Assembly (NCBI RefSeq): GCF_000018405.1
Contig: NC_009943.1
Span: 509,255 to 573,254 of the forward strand
Reading direction: 5' to 3'
From: Desulfosudis oleivorans Hxd3
Lineage (GTDB): Bacteria; Desulfobacterota; Desulfobacteria; Desulfobacterales; Desulfosudaceae
Length of the DNA stretch: 64,000 nt
Position 1 is the first letter of the stretch. Each line of letters starts with the position of its first letter. The notes below the pieces were generated by a model, which ran no database searches, was not told the origin of the DNA, and saw only the letters and a list, made by a program, of their open reading frames with translations. A program made the position numbers and the translations under genes. Shown piece by piece: positions 32,695 through 42,472 of this stretch.

Positions 32695-33427
32695 TGCCCC
32701 GCTGCCCGACCTTGCGGTACTTGATCCCGCCAGGCTGCCCCGGCATATTGCCATCATCATGGACGGCAACGGCCGGTGGGCCAAACAGCGTTCCCTTGAG
32801 CGGCTGGAAGGCCACCGCCGGGGTGTTCAGGTCATTGAGGCCATTGTCACCGCCTGCACCGAGATCGGTGTTTCCTGCCTGACGCTGTACGCTTTTTCTA
32901 CTGAAAACTGGCAGCGGCCCGCGCCCGAGGTAGAGGGCATCATGGCCCTGCTGGAGATGTTTCTGGCCGCCAAGCAGCAGGAGTTGAAAGACAACGGGGT
33001 CCGGCTGAACGTGGTGGGCGAGGTCGATATGCTGCCCGCCAGCGTGCGCGCGGCCCTGGACCGGGCCATCGAACACACGAAAAGCGGCAACACCCTGGTG
33101 CTGACCCTGGCCTTAAGCTACGGGGGCCGCTCCGAAATCACCGCCGCGACCCGGCGCATCGCCGCTGATGTGGTGGCCGGACGGATCGATGTAAAGGATG
33201 TTGACGAAGCCCTTGTTTCCAGATACCTGTATACCCATGACATGCCCGATCCGGACCTGATGATTCGCACCAGCGGTGAGATGCGCATCAGCAATTTTCT
33301 CTTGTGGCAGCTGGCCTATGCCGAGCTGTATGTCACGCCGACCCTGTGGCCCGATTTTGACAAGGCCGAGCTGATTCGGATCATCGCCGATTTTCAATCC
33401 CGGGATCGCCGGTTCGGTAAAGTATAG
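32684..33427 (+). CDS. uppS: Isoprenyl transferase (undecaprenyl-diphosphate synthase type)
   Basis: 247 residues from a TTG at 32684, five bases after AAGGA and overlapping frr by 11 bases. The family motifs are IIMDGNGRWAKQR with the catalytic Asp, TLYAFSTENWQRP, and the DPDLMIRTSGEMRISNFLLW C-terminal signature. It makes the C55 lipid carrier for cell-wall synthesis. Confidence 0.94.
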   Translation: MNSDAPLPDLAVLDPARLPRHIAIIMDGNGRWAKQRSLERLEGHRRGVQVIEAIVTACTEIGVSCLTLYAFSTENWQRPAPEVEGIMALLEMFLAAKQQELKDNGVRLNVVGEVDMLPASVRAALDRAIEHTKSGNTLVLTLALSYGGRSEITAATRRIAADVVAGRIDVKDVDEALVSRYLYTHDMPDPDLMIRTSGEMRISNFLLWQLAYAELYVTPTLWPDFDKAELIRIIADFQSRDRRFGKV

Positions 33428-33447
33428 ACCCATCGGAACAAAGACTT

Positions 33448-34287
33448 ATGCATTTAAAACGATGGCTCACGGCAGCCGTGGCAATGCCTATTTTGATAGC
33501 GGTGGTTTTTGGCGCCCCGGCATGGTTTTTTGCCCTGTTTATATGTGTTGCCGCTGTCCTTGCGCTGTTTGAATATTATCAGATCGTCTTTTCCGGGAAT
33601 ACCGATTCCCCGCTTTCCATCACCCGGCTGTCAGGCTATGGGTCAGCAGCCATTATCAGCGGCGCGGCCCTGTCCGGAAGGTTTGACGTGATCTGCCTGG
33701 CCGCGTCCGGCCTGCTGATTTTTTCCGGCGCCTGTTCCCTGGTCGAGTACCGGGCCGGCAACCCGGTTTTTGAGCGGGTGCTCAGGCAGGTGCTGGGCCT
33801 TATCTATATTCCCCTGGCCCTCTCTTTTCTGGTGGTTATCCGTCAGGGCGCTCACGGTCCGCTGTGGATCATGTTTCTGGTGTTTCTGGTGTTTCTGGGA
33901 GATACCGGGGCCTTCTACGGAGGCCGGTTTTTCGGAAAGCACAAGCTGCTGCCCGCTGTCAGCCCCGGAAAAACCATTGAGGGCGCCGTGGGCGGTATGT
34001 TGGCCACCGTGGGTGTGGGGGCCACGATCAATATTTTTTTTCCGGTGCTTCCCTGGGGCCTGGCCATGGCCCGCCTTCCCTGGACAACGGCACTGATTTT
34101 TTTCGTGGTGGTCAGCATTGTCGGCCAGGCCGGGGACCTGTTTGAATCGACCATGAAAAGAGATGCCGGAATAAAGGATTCAGGCGCTCTTTTTCCCGGC
34201 CACGGCGGCATTCTGGATCGTATCGACGCGTTGATTTTTGCCATCCCGGTGGCCTACCTGTTCAAAGCATACGTGTTTTTTCTATGA
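33448..34287 (+). CDS. cdsA: Phosphatidate cytidylyltransferase
   Basis: 279 residues with about seven membrane segments. The CdsA signature is near the C-terminus: STMKRDAGIKDSGALFPGHG followed by GILDRIDAL. It makes CDP-diacylglycerol for phospholipid synthesis. It overlaps dxr by four bases (ATGA). Confidence 0.95.
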   Translation: MHLKRWLTAAVAMPILIAVVFGAPAWFFALFICVAAVLALFEYYQIVFSGNTDSPLSITRLSGYGSAAIISGAALSGRFDVICLAASGLLIFSGACSLVEYRAGNPVFERVLRQVLGLIYIPLALSFLVVIRQGAHGPLWIMFLVFLVFLGDTGAFYGGRFFGKHKLLPAVSPGKTIEGAVGGMLATVGVGATINIFFPVLPWGLAMARLPWTTALIFFVVVSIVGQAGDLFESTMKRDAGIKDSGALFPGHGGILDRIDALIFAIPVAYLFKAYVFFL

Positions 34288-35435
34288 AGCGTTTAACCTT
34301 ACTGGGATCCACCGGCTCCATCGGGGTCAACACCCTGAAGGTGGTGTCGCGGTTTTGCGACCGTTTTTCCGTGGAGGCCCTGTGCGCCCGGGGCAGCGTG
34401 GATACCCTGGCCGAACAGGTTCAGCGGTTTTCCCCGTCCCTGGCCGTTGTGATCGACGCGCCCACGGCTCAGGCGCTTAAGGAACGGCTGCCGGCCGGGT
34501 CGCGCACCGAGGTGCTTTTTGGTGAAGCCGGCTACTGCCATGCCGTCTCCCTGCCGGGTGTGGACATGGTGGTGTCGGCCATGGTAGGGGCCGCCGGCCT
34601 GGGGCCAACGATTGCCGCCATAAAGGCGGGAAAGGCCGTGGCCCTGGCCAACAAGGAGGTGCTGGTCATGGCCGGTGAAACCGTCATGGCCCTGGCCGCC
34701 CAAAAGGGCGTTCCCCTGCTGCCCATCGACAGTGAGCACAGCGCCATCTTTCAGTGCCTTCAGGGAAACGATAAAACGTTTTTATCAAAGATTCATCTCA
34801 CCGCTTCGGGCGGGCCGTTTTTAAACAAGACCCGGCAGGAGATAGAGACTGCCACGCCGGAACAGGCCCTTGCCCACCCCACCTGGACCATGGGTAAAAA
34901 AATCTCCATTGATTCGGCTACGCTGATGAACAAGGGGCTGGAGGTGATCGAGGCCCGGTTTCTGTTTGACGTGCCGGCGGATTGCATCGAGGTGGTGGTC
35001 CATCCCCAGAGCATTATCCACTCCATGGTCTCCTATATTGACGGCTCCATGATGGCCCAGCTCTCGGTGCCGGATATGAAAGGCGCCATTGCCTACGCCC
35101 TTTCATATCCGGAGCGGCTGGATTTAAACCAGCCGGCCCCGGACCTGGCGGCCCTGGAACAGCTCACCTTTTTTTCCCCGGACCTGGACCGGTTTCCCTG
35201 CCTGGGGCTGGCCTTTGAGGCCTGCCGCCGGAAAAAGACCTTTCCGGCGGTGCTCAACGCGGCCAACGAGGTGGCGGTGGATGCTTTTTTGCGCGAGGCC
35301 ATCCCTTTTGGCCGGATTCCCCGCGTCATTGAGCAGGTGCTGGCCGAGCACACAGGGGTGACAGACCCGTCGTTATCTGATATTAAGGATGCGGACGCGT
35401 GGGCCAGGCAAAGGGCCGGCGCCCTTTTACCTTAA
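34284..35435 (+). CDS. dxr: 1-Deoxy-D-xylulose 5-phosphate reductoisomerase
   Basis: 383 residues. NADPH-binding LLGSTGSIGVNTL, GKAVALANKEVLVMAGE, metal-binding IDSEHSAIFQCLQG, and KISIDSATLMNKGLEVIEA. Second step of the MEP isoprenoid pathway, consistent with neighbouring uppS and no mevalonate genes in view. Confidence 0.97.
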   Translation: MKRLTLLGSTGSIGVNTLKVVSRFCDRFSVEALCARGSVDTLAEQVQRFSPSLAVVIDAPTAQALKERLPAGSRTEVLFGEAGYCHAVSLPGVDMVVSAMVGAAGLGPTIAAIKAGKAVALANKEVLVMAGETVMALAAQKGVPLLPIDSEHSAIFQCLQGNDKTFLSKIHLTASGGPFLNKTRQEIETATPEQALAHPTWTMGKKISIDSATLMNKGLEVIEARFLFDVPADCIEVVVHPQSIIHSMVSYIDGSMMAQLSVPDMKGAIAYALSYPERLDLNQPAPDLAALEQLTFFSPDLDRFPCLGLAFEACRRKKTFPAVLNAANEVAVDAFLREAIPFGRIPRVIEQVLAEHTGVTDPSLSDIKDADAWARQRAGALLP

Positions 35436-35539
35436 GCGTATTGTGCCGGCAGACATCGAGTGAACACCATTTTACAGCGACAGGGGACCTTTTTTGCGTC
35501 TTTGCGGTGAATCCTAATTTTTAGAGAGTCTCTATACCG

Positions 35540-36607
35540 ATGACAACGCTTTTTGCTCTGATTATTGTTCTGGGAGTTCTGATTTTTTTTCACGAATTGG
35601 GCCATTTTCTTGTGGCCCGGCTGTTCGGCGTGGGCGTGGAAAAGTTCTCCCTGGGGTTCGGCCCCCGGCTCTTCGGCTTTAAGTCCGGCATCACCGACTA
35701 CCAGGTCTCGGCCATCCCCCTGGGCGGGTATGTGAAGATGGTGGGCGAGGACCCGGACGACGAAGCGGATCTCAGCGAGGCGGAACAGGCCATCTCTTTT
35801 ACCCACAAACCGGTGGGCAAACGGTTTCTTATCGTGGCGGCCGGGCCGGTGTTTAACATGCTGCTGGCCGTGCTGATCTTTTACGGCCTGTTTCAGGTCT
35901 ATGGCAAGGCCTACCTGCTGCCGGTGATCGGCGAGGTGATGCCGGAAAGCCCGGCCGCGGCGGCCGGTATGCTGGCCGGGGACCGGGTGGTGGCCGTGGA
36001 TGACACGGGCGTAACCACCTGGGATGAGATGGCCCTGATGATTCAGAACAGCGGGGGGCGGGCGTTGCGGCTCACCGTGCAGCGGGAAGGCGGCCTGTTG
36101 AGGGTGGATGTGCAGCCCGATCCCACTGATGGGGAAACCATTTTCGGCGAGCCCCGCACCGACTACAAGATCGGGGTGGCCGCCGCCGGCGAGGTGGTGC
36201 GCGAACGGCTCAACCCGGTTGAGGCCATGGGCAGAAGCGTGGACCAGACCTGGGAGGTGATCCGGCTGACCGCCATCGGCGTGGGCAAGATGGTTTCCGG
36301 CACGGTCTCCGCCAAGAACCTGGGCGGCCCCATTCTGATCGCCCAGATGGCCGGGGAGCAGGCCCGGCAGGGCAGCGCCAGCCTGCTGGCCTTTATTGCC
36401 TTTATCAGCATCAACCTGGCCATTTTGAACATTCTGCCCATTCCCGTTCTGGACGGGGGGCATCTGCTTTTTTTCGCCATTGAGGCGGTGCGTGGCAGAC
36501 CGGTATCTGCCAGGACCCGGGAGACGGCCCAGCAGTTCGGCATGTTCTTGATTCTGATGCTGATGGTTCTGGTCATGTACAACGATATTTCCCGTTTTTT
36601 TGAATAA
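35540..36607 (+). CDS. rseP: RIP metalloprotease RseP
   Basis: 355 residues. Zinc motif FHELGHFL in the first membrane segment, FGFGPRLFGFKSGITDY-type loop, a PDZ domain around residues 120-200 (GMLAGDRVVAVDDTGVTTWD) and the second zinc ligand in ILPIPVLDGGHLLFFAIE. An intramembrane site-2 protease that cuts anti-sigma factors and signal peptides. The gap of 104 bp before it shows no feature beyond a weak A+T-rich patch. Confidence 0.95.
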   Translation: MTTLFALIIVLGVLIFFHELGHFLVARLFGVGVEKFSLGFGPRLFGFKSGITDYQVSAIPLGGYVKMVGEDPDDEADLSEAEQAISFTHKPVGKRFLIVAAGPVFNMLLAVLIFYGLFQVYGKAYLLPVIGEVMPESPAAAAGMLAGDRVVAVDDTGVTTWDEMALMIQNSGGRALRLTVQREGGLLRVDVQPDPTDGETIFGEPRTDYKIGVAAAGEVVRERLNPVEAMGRSVDQTWEVIRLTAIGVGKMVSGTVSAKNLGGPILIAQMAGEQARQGSASLLAFIAFISINLAILNILPIPVLDGGHLLFFAIEAVRGRPVSARTRETAQQFGMFLILMLMVLVMYNDISRFFE

Positions 36608-36616
36608 GGAGGAAGG

Positions 36617-39613
36617 ATGGCCCACCGGCTTGAAATTGCCTTAAAGCCCGGTTTAACCGATGCCCAGGGACAGAAAGTCAAAAAAAGGGCCGCGGACTAC
36701 CTGTCCATCTCTCTGTCCGACGTGCGGGTGGTCCATGTGATCACCCTTGACGCGGCGCTGTCCGAGCCCCAGCAGTGGGCCGTGCAGGAGATATTCACCA
36801 ACCCGGTGACCCAGGTCTCTTCCTTTGGTCCCCTGGCCGTGGCCTTTGACTGGATCATTTGGGTGGGGCTGCGGCCCGGCGTCAAGGACAATGCCGGCGA
36901 CACCGCAAAAGAGGCCATCTCCGACAGCCTGGGCCGCACGTTTACCGATGACGAGGGGGTCTACACTTCCAGGCGGTACTGCCTGACAGGCGACGGTCTT
37001 TCCCGGGAGCAGGTGGAGACCATTGCAAGAGAGCTGCTGGCCAACGACACCATTGAGCAGTGGCGCCTGTTTTCAAAAGAGGAGTGGGACGATACCTCCG
37101 GCATCGGCCTGATCATTCCCAGAGTGCGGCTGGCCCACAGCCCGACAGTGACCCTGATCCCGGTGGAAAGCGACGCCGCCCTGATGAAGGTGAGCGACGA
37201 GCGCAACCTGGCCTTGAACCCCAACGACGTGCCCGTGATCCGTGAATATTTTGTGCGAAAAGAGGTCCGGGAGCGGCGCCGGGCCGTGGGCCTCTCCGAC
37301 CCCACCGACATCGAGGTGGAGTATATCTCCCAGGCCCGCAGCGACCACTGCAACCACAACACCTTTGGCGGCCGGTTCTATTATAAAGACCTGATCACCG
37401 GGGAAACCCTGAAGATTGACAGCCTGTTTGCCACCTGTATCCGGCAGCCCACCCTGGACCTGCAAAAAGAAAAACCGTGGGTCGTGTCCGTGCTGTGGGA
37501 CAATGCCGGCATGGCCCGGTTCGACGAGGACCACTGCTACGTGATCACCGGCGAGACCCACAACTCCCCCTCCAACATGGAGGCCTACGGCGGCGCCATG
37601 ACCGGTATTGTGGGCGTCTACCGGGACCCCATGGGCACGGGCAAAGGCGCCCGGCTGGTCATGGGGGGCTACGGGTTCTGCACGGGAAGGCGCGACTATG
37701 ACGGGGACCTTAAGCCCAGGCTGTCTCCCCGCCGCCTGCTGGACGGGGTGATCGAGGGGGTCAAGGACGGCGGTAACAAGAGCGGCATTCCCACCACCTT
37801 TGGCCAGCTCTATTTTGACGACGGTTACATGGGCAAGTGCCTGGTCTTTGTCACGGCCATCGGTATTCTGCCCGCCTATATTAATGGTGAGCCCTCGGAC
37901 AAAAAGACCACGCGGCCCGACGACCTGATCGTGATGTGCGGGGGCCGGGTGGGCAAGGACGGCATTCACGGCGTGACCGCGTCTTCCGAGGTTTACTCCG
38001 AGCACACGCCGGCGGGCCATGTGCAGATCGGCGACCCCTACACCCAGAAGAAGATGCACGATTTTCTGCTGTGCGCCAGGGACGCGGGGCTGATCCAGTT
38101 TATCACCGACAACGGCGGCGGCGGGCTCTCCTCGTCTGTGGGCGAGTCGGCCCTCTATTCAGGCGGGTGCGAGGTGTGGCTGGAAAAGGTGCCGTTGAAA
38201 TACGCGGGCCTGGACCAGTGGGAGATCTGGGTCTCCGAGTCCCAGGAGCGCATGACCGTGGCCGTGGCCCCGGAAAACATCGACCGTTTTTTAGCCCTGT
38301 CCGCCGACCATGCCGTGGAGTCCACGGTAATCGGCAAATACACCGATTCGGGCATGCTCCATATTCTTTACGATGGCGCCACCTGCGCCTATATCGACCT
38401 GGATTTCATGGCCTCCGATTTCCCCCAGTGGGAGTTTGAGGCCCACTGGACCCCGCCGGAAGCCCGGGGCCTGTGTGAGCCGGTGCTGGGCGGCAGCCCG
38501 GATTTTAACACCCTGCTGTCCGACATGCTGGCCCGGCCCAATATCTGCTCCAGGGAGTGGGTGGCCCGGCAGTACGATCACGAGGTTCAGGGCGGCAGTG
38601 CGGTCAAGCCCCTGGTGGGCGCGGACCGGGACATTGCCTCGGACGCGGCCGTGACCCGGCCGGTGCTTGCTTCTGAAAAAGGCATTGCCTTTGCCCAGGC
38701 CCTGCTGCCGGCCTATTCGAAGATCGACGCCTACCACATGACCACCGCGGTCATTGACGAGGCGGTACGGCGGCTGGTGGCTGTGGGCGCTGACCCGGCC
38801 GGCATCGGCGGGGTGGACAACTTCTGCTGGCCCAACATCGCCTACAATCCGGCATCCAACCCGGACGGCCGGTTCAAGGCGGCCCAGCTGGTGCGCTCCT
38901 GCCTGGCCCTGCGCGACGCGTGCAACGCCTTTGGTATCCCCCTTCTTTCCGGTAAGGACAGCATGTACGTGGACGGCCACCTGGCCGGCCGGTACGGCGA
39001 GACCCGCAAGGTTTCGGCCCTGCCCACCATGCAGTTTTCCGCCACGGCAGTGGTTGACGACGTCACGGCCTGCACCACTCTGGAGGCCAAGGCCGAAGGG
39101 GATCTGGTCTATGTGGCGGGCATCACCCGGAACGAACTGGGGGCATCCGAGTATTATGAGCTTCTGGGATTTACCGGACTTACCATCCCCCGGGTTCGGT
39201 TTGACGAAAGCAGTGCCGTGTGCCGGGCCGTGGCAACCGCCATTGGCCGGGGTCTGTGCGCCTCGGTACACGGCGTCTACCGCGGCGGGCTGGGGGTCCA
39301 CCTGGCCTTTGTGGCCATGGGCGGCAACCTGGGCATGACCGTTGACCTGTCAAAGATCGTTCAGGAGCCGGGTCTTTCCGATCATGCCCTGCTTTTTTCA
39401 GAAAGCCCGGCCCGGTTTGTTATCACCGTGGCCCCGGAAAACCGGGCCGCCTTTGAAGCTTTATGGCAGGACGCGCCCTGCGCCTGTATCGGCACGGTGA
39501 CCGGTAAAAACGGGCGCCTGACCCTGTCCGGGCAAAACGGCAAACCGCTGGTGGACCGGGAGGGGGCTACGCTCAAACAAACCTGGAAACAACCATTCGG
39601 GAACCTGATATGA
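36617..39613 (+). CDS. purL: Phosphoribosylformylglycinamidine synthase, fused PurS-PurL
   Basis: 998 residues. The first 80 residues are PurS-like (RLEIALKPGLTDAQGQKVKK), followed by the linker and two AIR-synthase-like halves, with ETHNSPSNMEAYGGAMTG holding catalytic and metal residues and GGSAVKPLVG later on. No glutaminase domain is attached; that is supplied by the next gene. Fourth step of purine synthesis. It overlaps purQ by four bases (ATGA). AAGGAGG precedes the start. Confidence 0.94.
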   Translation: MAHRLEIALKPGLTDAQGQKVKKRAADYLSISLSDVRVVHVITLDAALSEPQQWAVQEIFTNPVTQVSSFGPLAVAFDWIIWVGLRPGVKDNAGDTAKEAISDSLGRTFTDDEGVYTSRRYCLTGDGLSREQVETIARELLANDTIEQWRLFSKEEWDDTSGIGLIIPRVRLAHSPTVTLIPVESDAALMKVSDERNLALNPNDVPVIREYFVRKEVRERRRAVGLSDPTDIEVEYISQARSDHCNHNTFGGRFYYKDLITGETLKIDSLFATCIRQPTLDLQKEKPWVVSVLWDNAGMARFDEDHCYVITGETHNSPSNMEAYGGAMTGIVGVYRDPMGTGKGARLVMGGYGFCTGRRDYDGDLKPRLSPRRLLDGVIEGVKDGGNKSGIPTTFGQLYFDDGYMGKCLVFVTAIGILPAYINGEPSDKKTTRPDDLIVMCGGRVGKDGIHGVTASSEVYSEHTPAGHVQIGDPYTQKKMHDFLLCARDAGLIQFITDNGGGGLSSSVGESALYSGGCEVWLEKVPLKYAGLDQWEIWVSESQERMTVAVAPENIDRFLALSADHAVESTVIGKYTDSGMLHILYDGATCAYIDLDFMASDFPQWEFEAHWTPPEARGLCEPVLGGSPDFNTLLSDMLARPNICSREWVARQYDHEVQGGSAVKPLVGADRDIASDAAVTRPVLASEKGIAFAQALLPAYSKIDAYHMTTAVIDEAVRRLVAVGADPAGIGGVDNFCWPNIAYNPASNPDGRFKAAQLVRSCLALRDACNAFGIPLLSGKDSMYVDGHLAGRYGETRKVSALPTMQFSATAVVDDVTACTTLEAKAEGDLVYVAGITRNELGASEYYELLGFTGLTIPRVRFDESSAVCRAVATAIGRGLCASVHGVYRGGLGVHLAFVAMGGNLGMTVDLSKIVQEPGLSDHALLFSESPARFVITVAPENRAAFEALWQDAPCACIGTVTGKNGRLTLSGQNGKPLVDREGATLKQTWKQPFGNLI

Positions 39614-40440
39614 AACACTCCGTCAATGCCTTGATATTATCCGGGTACGGACTCAACTGCGATAATGAAACCGCCTTTGCTTTTGAACAGGCCGGTGCCC
39701 GGGCCGAGCGGGTCCACATCAACGCCCTGATCTCAGGGCAAAAGACCCTGGAGGATTTTCACATTCTGGCGTTTGTGGGCGGTTTTTCCTGGGGCGACGA
39801 CCACGGGGCCGGCGTGATTCAGGCCCACCGCATGAAAACCCGCCTGGGCAAAGACATGGTGGCCTTTGTGGAGCGCGGGGGGCTGGTGATCGGTATCTGC
39901 AACGGGTTTCAGACCCTGGTCAACCTGGGGCTGCTGCCCGGCATAGACGGTGATTATGCCACCCGGTCCGTGGCCTTGATCGCCAACGACTGCGGCAATT
40001 TCCGGGACGACTGGGTGACCCTGGCCGTGAACACGGCTTCGCCCTGCGTGTTTACAAAGGGCATCGCGTCTCTGGATCTGCCCATTCGCCATGGTGAGGG
40101 AAAGTTCTTCTGCGAGCCCGATATCCTGGCTGCCCTGGCGGCCAATTCCCAGGTCGTGATGCGGTATGCCGATGAATCCGGCGCGCCTGCAAAGGGACGG
40201 TTTCCGCAAAATCCCAACGGGTCCGTGGACGATATCGCCGGCATCTGCGACACCACGGGACGGGTCTTCGGCCTGATGCCCCATCCCGAGGCGTACAACC
40301 ACCCCACCAACCATCCCCACTGGCCCCTGCAAAAGGAAAAGGCCGTCCGGTCCGGGCAAAGCCCGGTTTTTGCTTTTCCCACCGACGGCATCCGCCTGTT
40401 TTTAAACGGGGTGGATTTTGTAAAAACAGAGGTGTCGTAG
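39610..40440 (+). CDS. purQ: Phosphoribosylformylglycinamidine synthase, glutaminase subunit
   Basis: 276 residues, a class I glutamine amidotransferase. The nucleophile Cys is in GLVIGICNGFQTLVNLG and the His-Glu pair in FGLMPHPEAYNHP. It supplies ammonia to PurL. It is translationally coupled to purL; the lipoprotein gene follows within about 50 bp. Confidence 0.94.
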   Translation: MKHSVNALILSGYGLNCDNETAFAFEQAGARAERVHINALISGQKTLEDFHILAFVGGFSWGDDHGAGVIQAHRMKTRLGKDMVAFVERGGLVIGICNGFQTLVNLGLLPGIDGDYATRSVALIANDCGNFRDDWVTLAVNTASPCVFTKGIASLDLPIRHGEGKFFCEPDILAALAANSQVVMRYADESGAPAKGRFPQNPNGSVDDIAGICDTTGRVFGLMPHPEAYNHPTNHPHWPLQKEKAVRSGQSPVFAFPTDGIRLFLNGVDFVKTEVS

Positions 40441-40491
40441 TCCGGCCGGAGCATGGCTGTCTTTAAAGAAAAACGACCCGGGAAGCGGTTT

Positions 40492-41712
40492 ATGGAACTC
40501 AGACGTAAAATCTTCTGGCCGGTTATCCTTCTTTTTCTTTTGTGTTGTGTCGCGGCCTGCAACCGGCCGGACGCCACTGAAAAGGACGGGCATGAACCGG
40601 TCCGGCAGGCTGTAACCATGGCCGCGAACCACCTGGCGGACCAGGTGACAAAAAACGGCCAGTTCGTGTACCAGAACAACCTGAACCCAAAGGTTCGTGT
40701 GGCGCCGGGGTACAACATTCTGCGTCATGCCGGCACCATCTACGCCATGGCCATGTATGACGCTGCATGGCCCGACAAAAGGGTGCGGGCCGCCATGGTA
40801 AAGGCCGGCCGTTACCTGCAAAAAGAAGCGGTCTCCCCGGTGCCGGGAAAGAAGAACATGTCGGCTGTCTGGTCCCTTCCCGAGGTAAACAAAACCGGGG
40901 CTCCGGTGCAGGCCAAGCTGGGCGGCACCGGCCTGGGCCTGGTGGCCCTGCTGTCCATCGAAGCTGTTTCTCCCGGCTTTACCCCCATGGCGCGGCTTGG
41001 CGACCTGGGCCGGTTTATCCTTTACATGCAGAAGCCGGAAGGAAATTTTTATTCCAAATACATTCCGGGATCCGGCGGGCCGGATGATTCCTGGACCTCT
41101 CTTTATTATCCCGGTGAGGCGGCCTTTGGCCTGGTGATGCTGTATGAAAAGGACCCGGACCCGGCATGGCTGGACGGCGCTGTCCGGGCACTGACTTTTC
41201 TGGCCGACAGCCGCCGGGGCGCTGTTTCTGTGCCGGAAGACCACTGGGCCCTGATCGCCACGGAGCGGCTGCTGGCCCTTTCAGAACCGGCGGCGGTGCC
41301 TGAGGGAACAAAGGATCTGCTCACATCCCATGCCATCCAGATCTGTACCCGCATGGTGGACCGCTACGAAAACAGCCGCAAACCCGGCCGAAAATTTGCA
41401 AGCGCTCTCAGCACCACCCAGGTCGCCTGCACCCTGGAGGGACTTCAGGCCGCCCTGGCCCTACTGCCCCCTGATCATCTGCTGCGGCCCCGCATGAGGA
41501 CTGTGATAGAGGAAGGGATCACGTTCCTGATAGACGCCCAGGTTGCCGATGGTCCTCACCGGGGCGCCATTCCCCGCATGGCCGGTGGCAGTGGCGCTCC
41601 TTTAACCGGTGCCGGCGGTCCCAAGGCCACGGAAATCCGTATCGACTATACCCAGCACGCCCTGAGCGCCCTGGTGCGCTACGCGCAACGGGAAGTTGCC
41701 GGGACACAATAA
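40492..41712 (+). CDS. Lipoprotein with alpha-helical toroid-like domain, function unknown
   Basis: 406 residues from ATG 40492, chosen to give a short lipoprotein signal with lipobox VAAC. The mature protein contains repeated helical hairpins with motifs such as SWTSLYYPGEAAFGLVMLYE and DYTQHALSALVRYAQ, as in (alpha/alpha)-barrel proteins of the glycosidase/terpenoid-cyclase type. No catalytic signature is recognised. Located downstream of purQ on the same strand, but with its own hydrophobic export signal, so the link is probably only transcriptional. Confidence 0.7.
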   Translation: MELRRKIFWPVILLFLLCCVAACNRPDATEKDGHEPVRQAVTMAANHLADQVTKNGQFVYQNNLNPKVRVAPGYNILRHAGTIYAMAMYDAAWPDKRVRAAMVKAGRYLQKEAVSPVPGKKNMSAVWSLPEVNKTGAPVQAKLGGTGLGLVALLSIEAVSPGFTPMARLGDLGRFILYMQKPEGNFYSKYIPGSGGPDDSWTSLYYPGEAAFGLVMLYEKDPDPAWLDGAVRALTFLADSRRGAVSVPEDHWALIATERLLALSEPAAVPEGTKDLLTSHAIQICTRMVDRYENSRKPGRKFASALSTTQVACTLEGLQAALALLPPDHLLRPRMRTVIEEGITFLIDAQVADGPHRGAIPRMAGGSGAPLTGAGGPKATEIRIDYTQHALSALVRYAQREVAGTQ

Positions 41713-41741
41713 GGTCCTCTTCGAATTCAGTTGGTCTGGAG

Positions 41742-41782
41742 GGTTCAAGGATTCAAGGGGTCGAGGGTCCAAGGGGTGAACC
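41742..41782 (-). repeat. CCCCTTGAATCC-family repeat, copy 1
   Basis: On the minus strand it reads CCCCTTGAATCCTTGAACC at 41760-41742, an exact match to 57314-57332 on the plus strand, followed by degenerate units of 8-9 bases. Confidence 0.75.
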
Positions 41783-41785
41783 GAC

Positions 41786-41819
41786 AATAAAAACCCGGAC
41801 GCTTCAGAAAGCATCCGGG
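41786..41819 (-). terminator. Rho-independent terminator of the DUF4124 gene
   Basis: Minus strand: CCCGGATGCTT and its near-complement AAGCGTCCGGG form the stem, followed by TTTTTATT. Confidence 0.8.
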
Positions 41820-41845
41820 CGGCAAGGGCGGGGCAACAGCGCTTG

Positions 41846-42472
41846 TCAGGGGGTTTCTTCAGGGGGTGGCGAGGCTGCCGGTTGAGAAGGGCTTTTTTCC
41901 ATCTTTTCCAGTGTGGCTTCCAGTGTTTTTTTCAATTCGGCCTGGTAGGCCTCAACCTCTTTTTGAAACAGCTCTTTTTCTTGCTGATAAGCGTTTTTCT
42001 GCGCCTGGTAGGCAGCGGTCCGTTGATTGTACTGCTCTACTTCCGCATTGTATCGTTCAATCTCCGCCCTTGTATTGGCAGTGCGGCGAAGTGTTTCCAG
42101 CCGGGTGTTTTCCGCCTGGAGGGCCTGGCGTTCCTCATTCAGGGCCTGTTGCCGTTTTACCAGGGCATTTTTTCGTTCGGTGTGCAGGTGGTTTCGCTGC
42201 TGACTTATCCGGGTCAGGGGGGTATCGGTCTCTTGCGGCGCGCCCTCTTCTGGTGCCATCTCCTGCGGTTGCGCCGGGTCCGGAGATCGGCTTTCCACCT
42301 CCTGGTCGACAACAACCGTCTCATGGGCGGCCTTTGGAATGGAGTCGGGGTTGTTGGTGTAGTGAACCCGGCCGCTTTCATCCACATACTTATAGATATC
42401 GGCTGACGCAGTGCCGGGTGCCAGACACCAGACGGCAATAAAAAACATTGTGGTCCATATCCGGTATTTCAT
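41846..42472 (-). CDS. DUF4124-domain periplasmic coiled-coil protein
   Basis: 208 residues. Signal peptide to about residue 25 (ASA), then a DUF4124-type segment IYKYVDESGRVHYTNNPDSI. A long Gln/Glu-rich coiled coil spans about residues 85-185, and a Pro-rich tail follows. DUF4124 proteins are exported and of unknown function. It is divergent from the minor-pilin cluster, and the 200-bp gap between them holds their promoters. Confidence 0.85.
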   Translation of the reverse strand: MKYRIWTTMFFIAVWCLAPGTASADIYKYVDESGRVHYTNNPDSIPKAAHETVVVDQEVESRSPDPAQPQEMAPEEGAPQETDTPLTRISQQRNHLHTERKNALVKRQQALNEERQALQAENTRLETLRRTANTRAEIERYNAEVEQYNQRTAAYQAQKNAYQQEKELFQKEVEAYQAELKKTLEATLEKMEKSPSQPAASPPPEETP

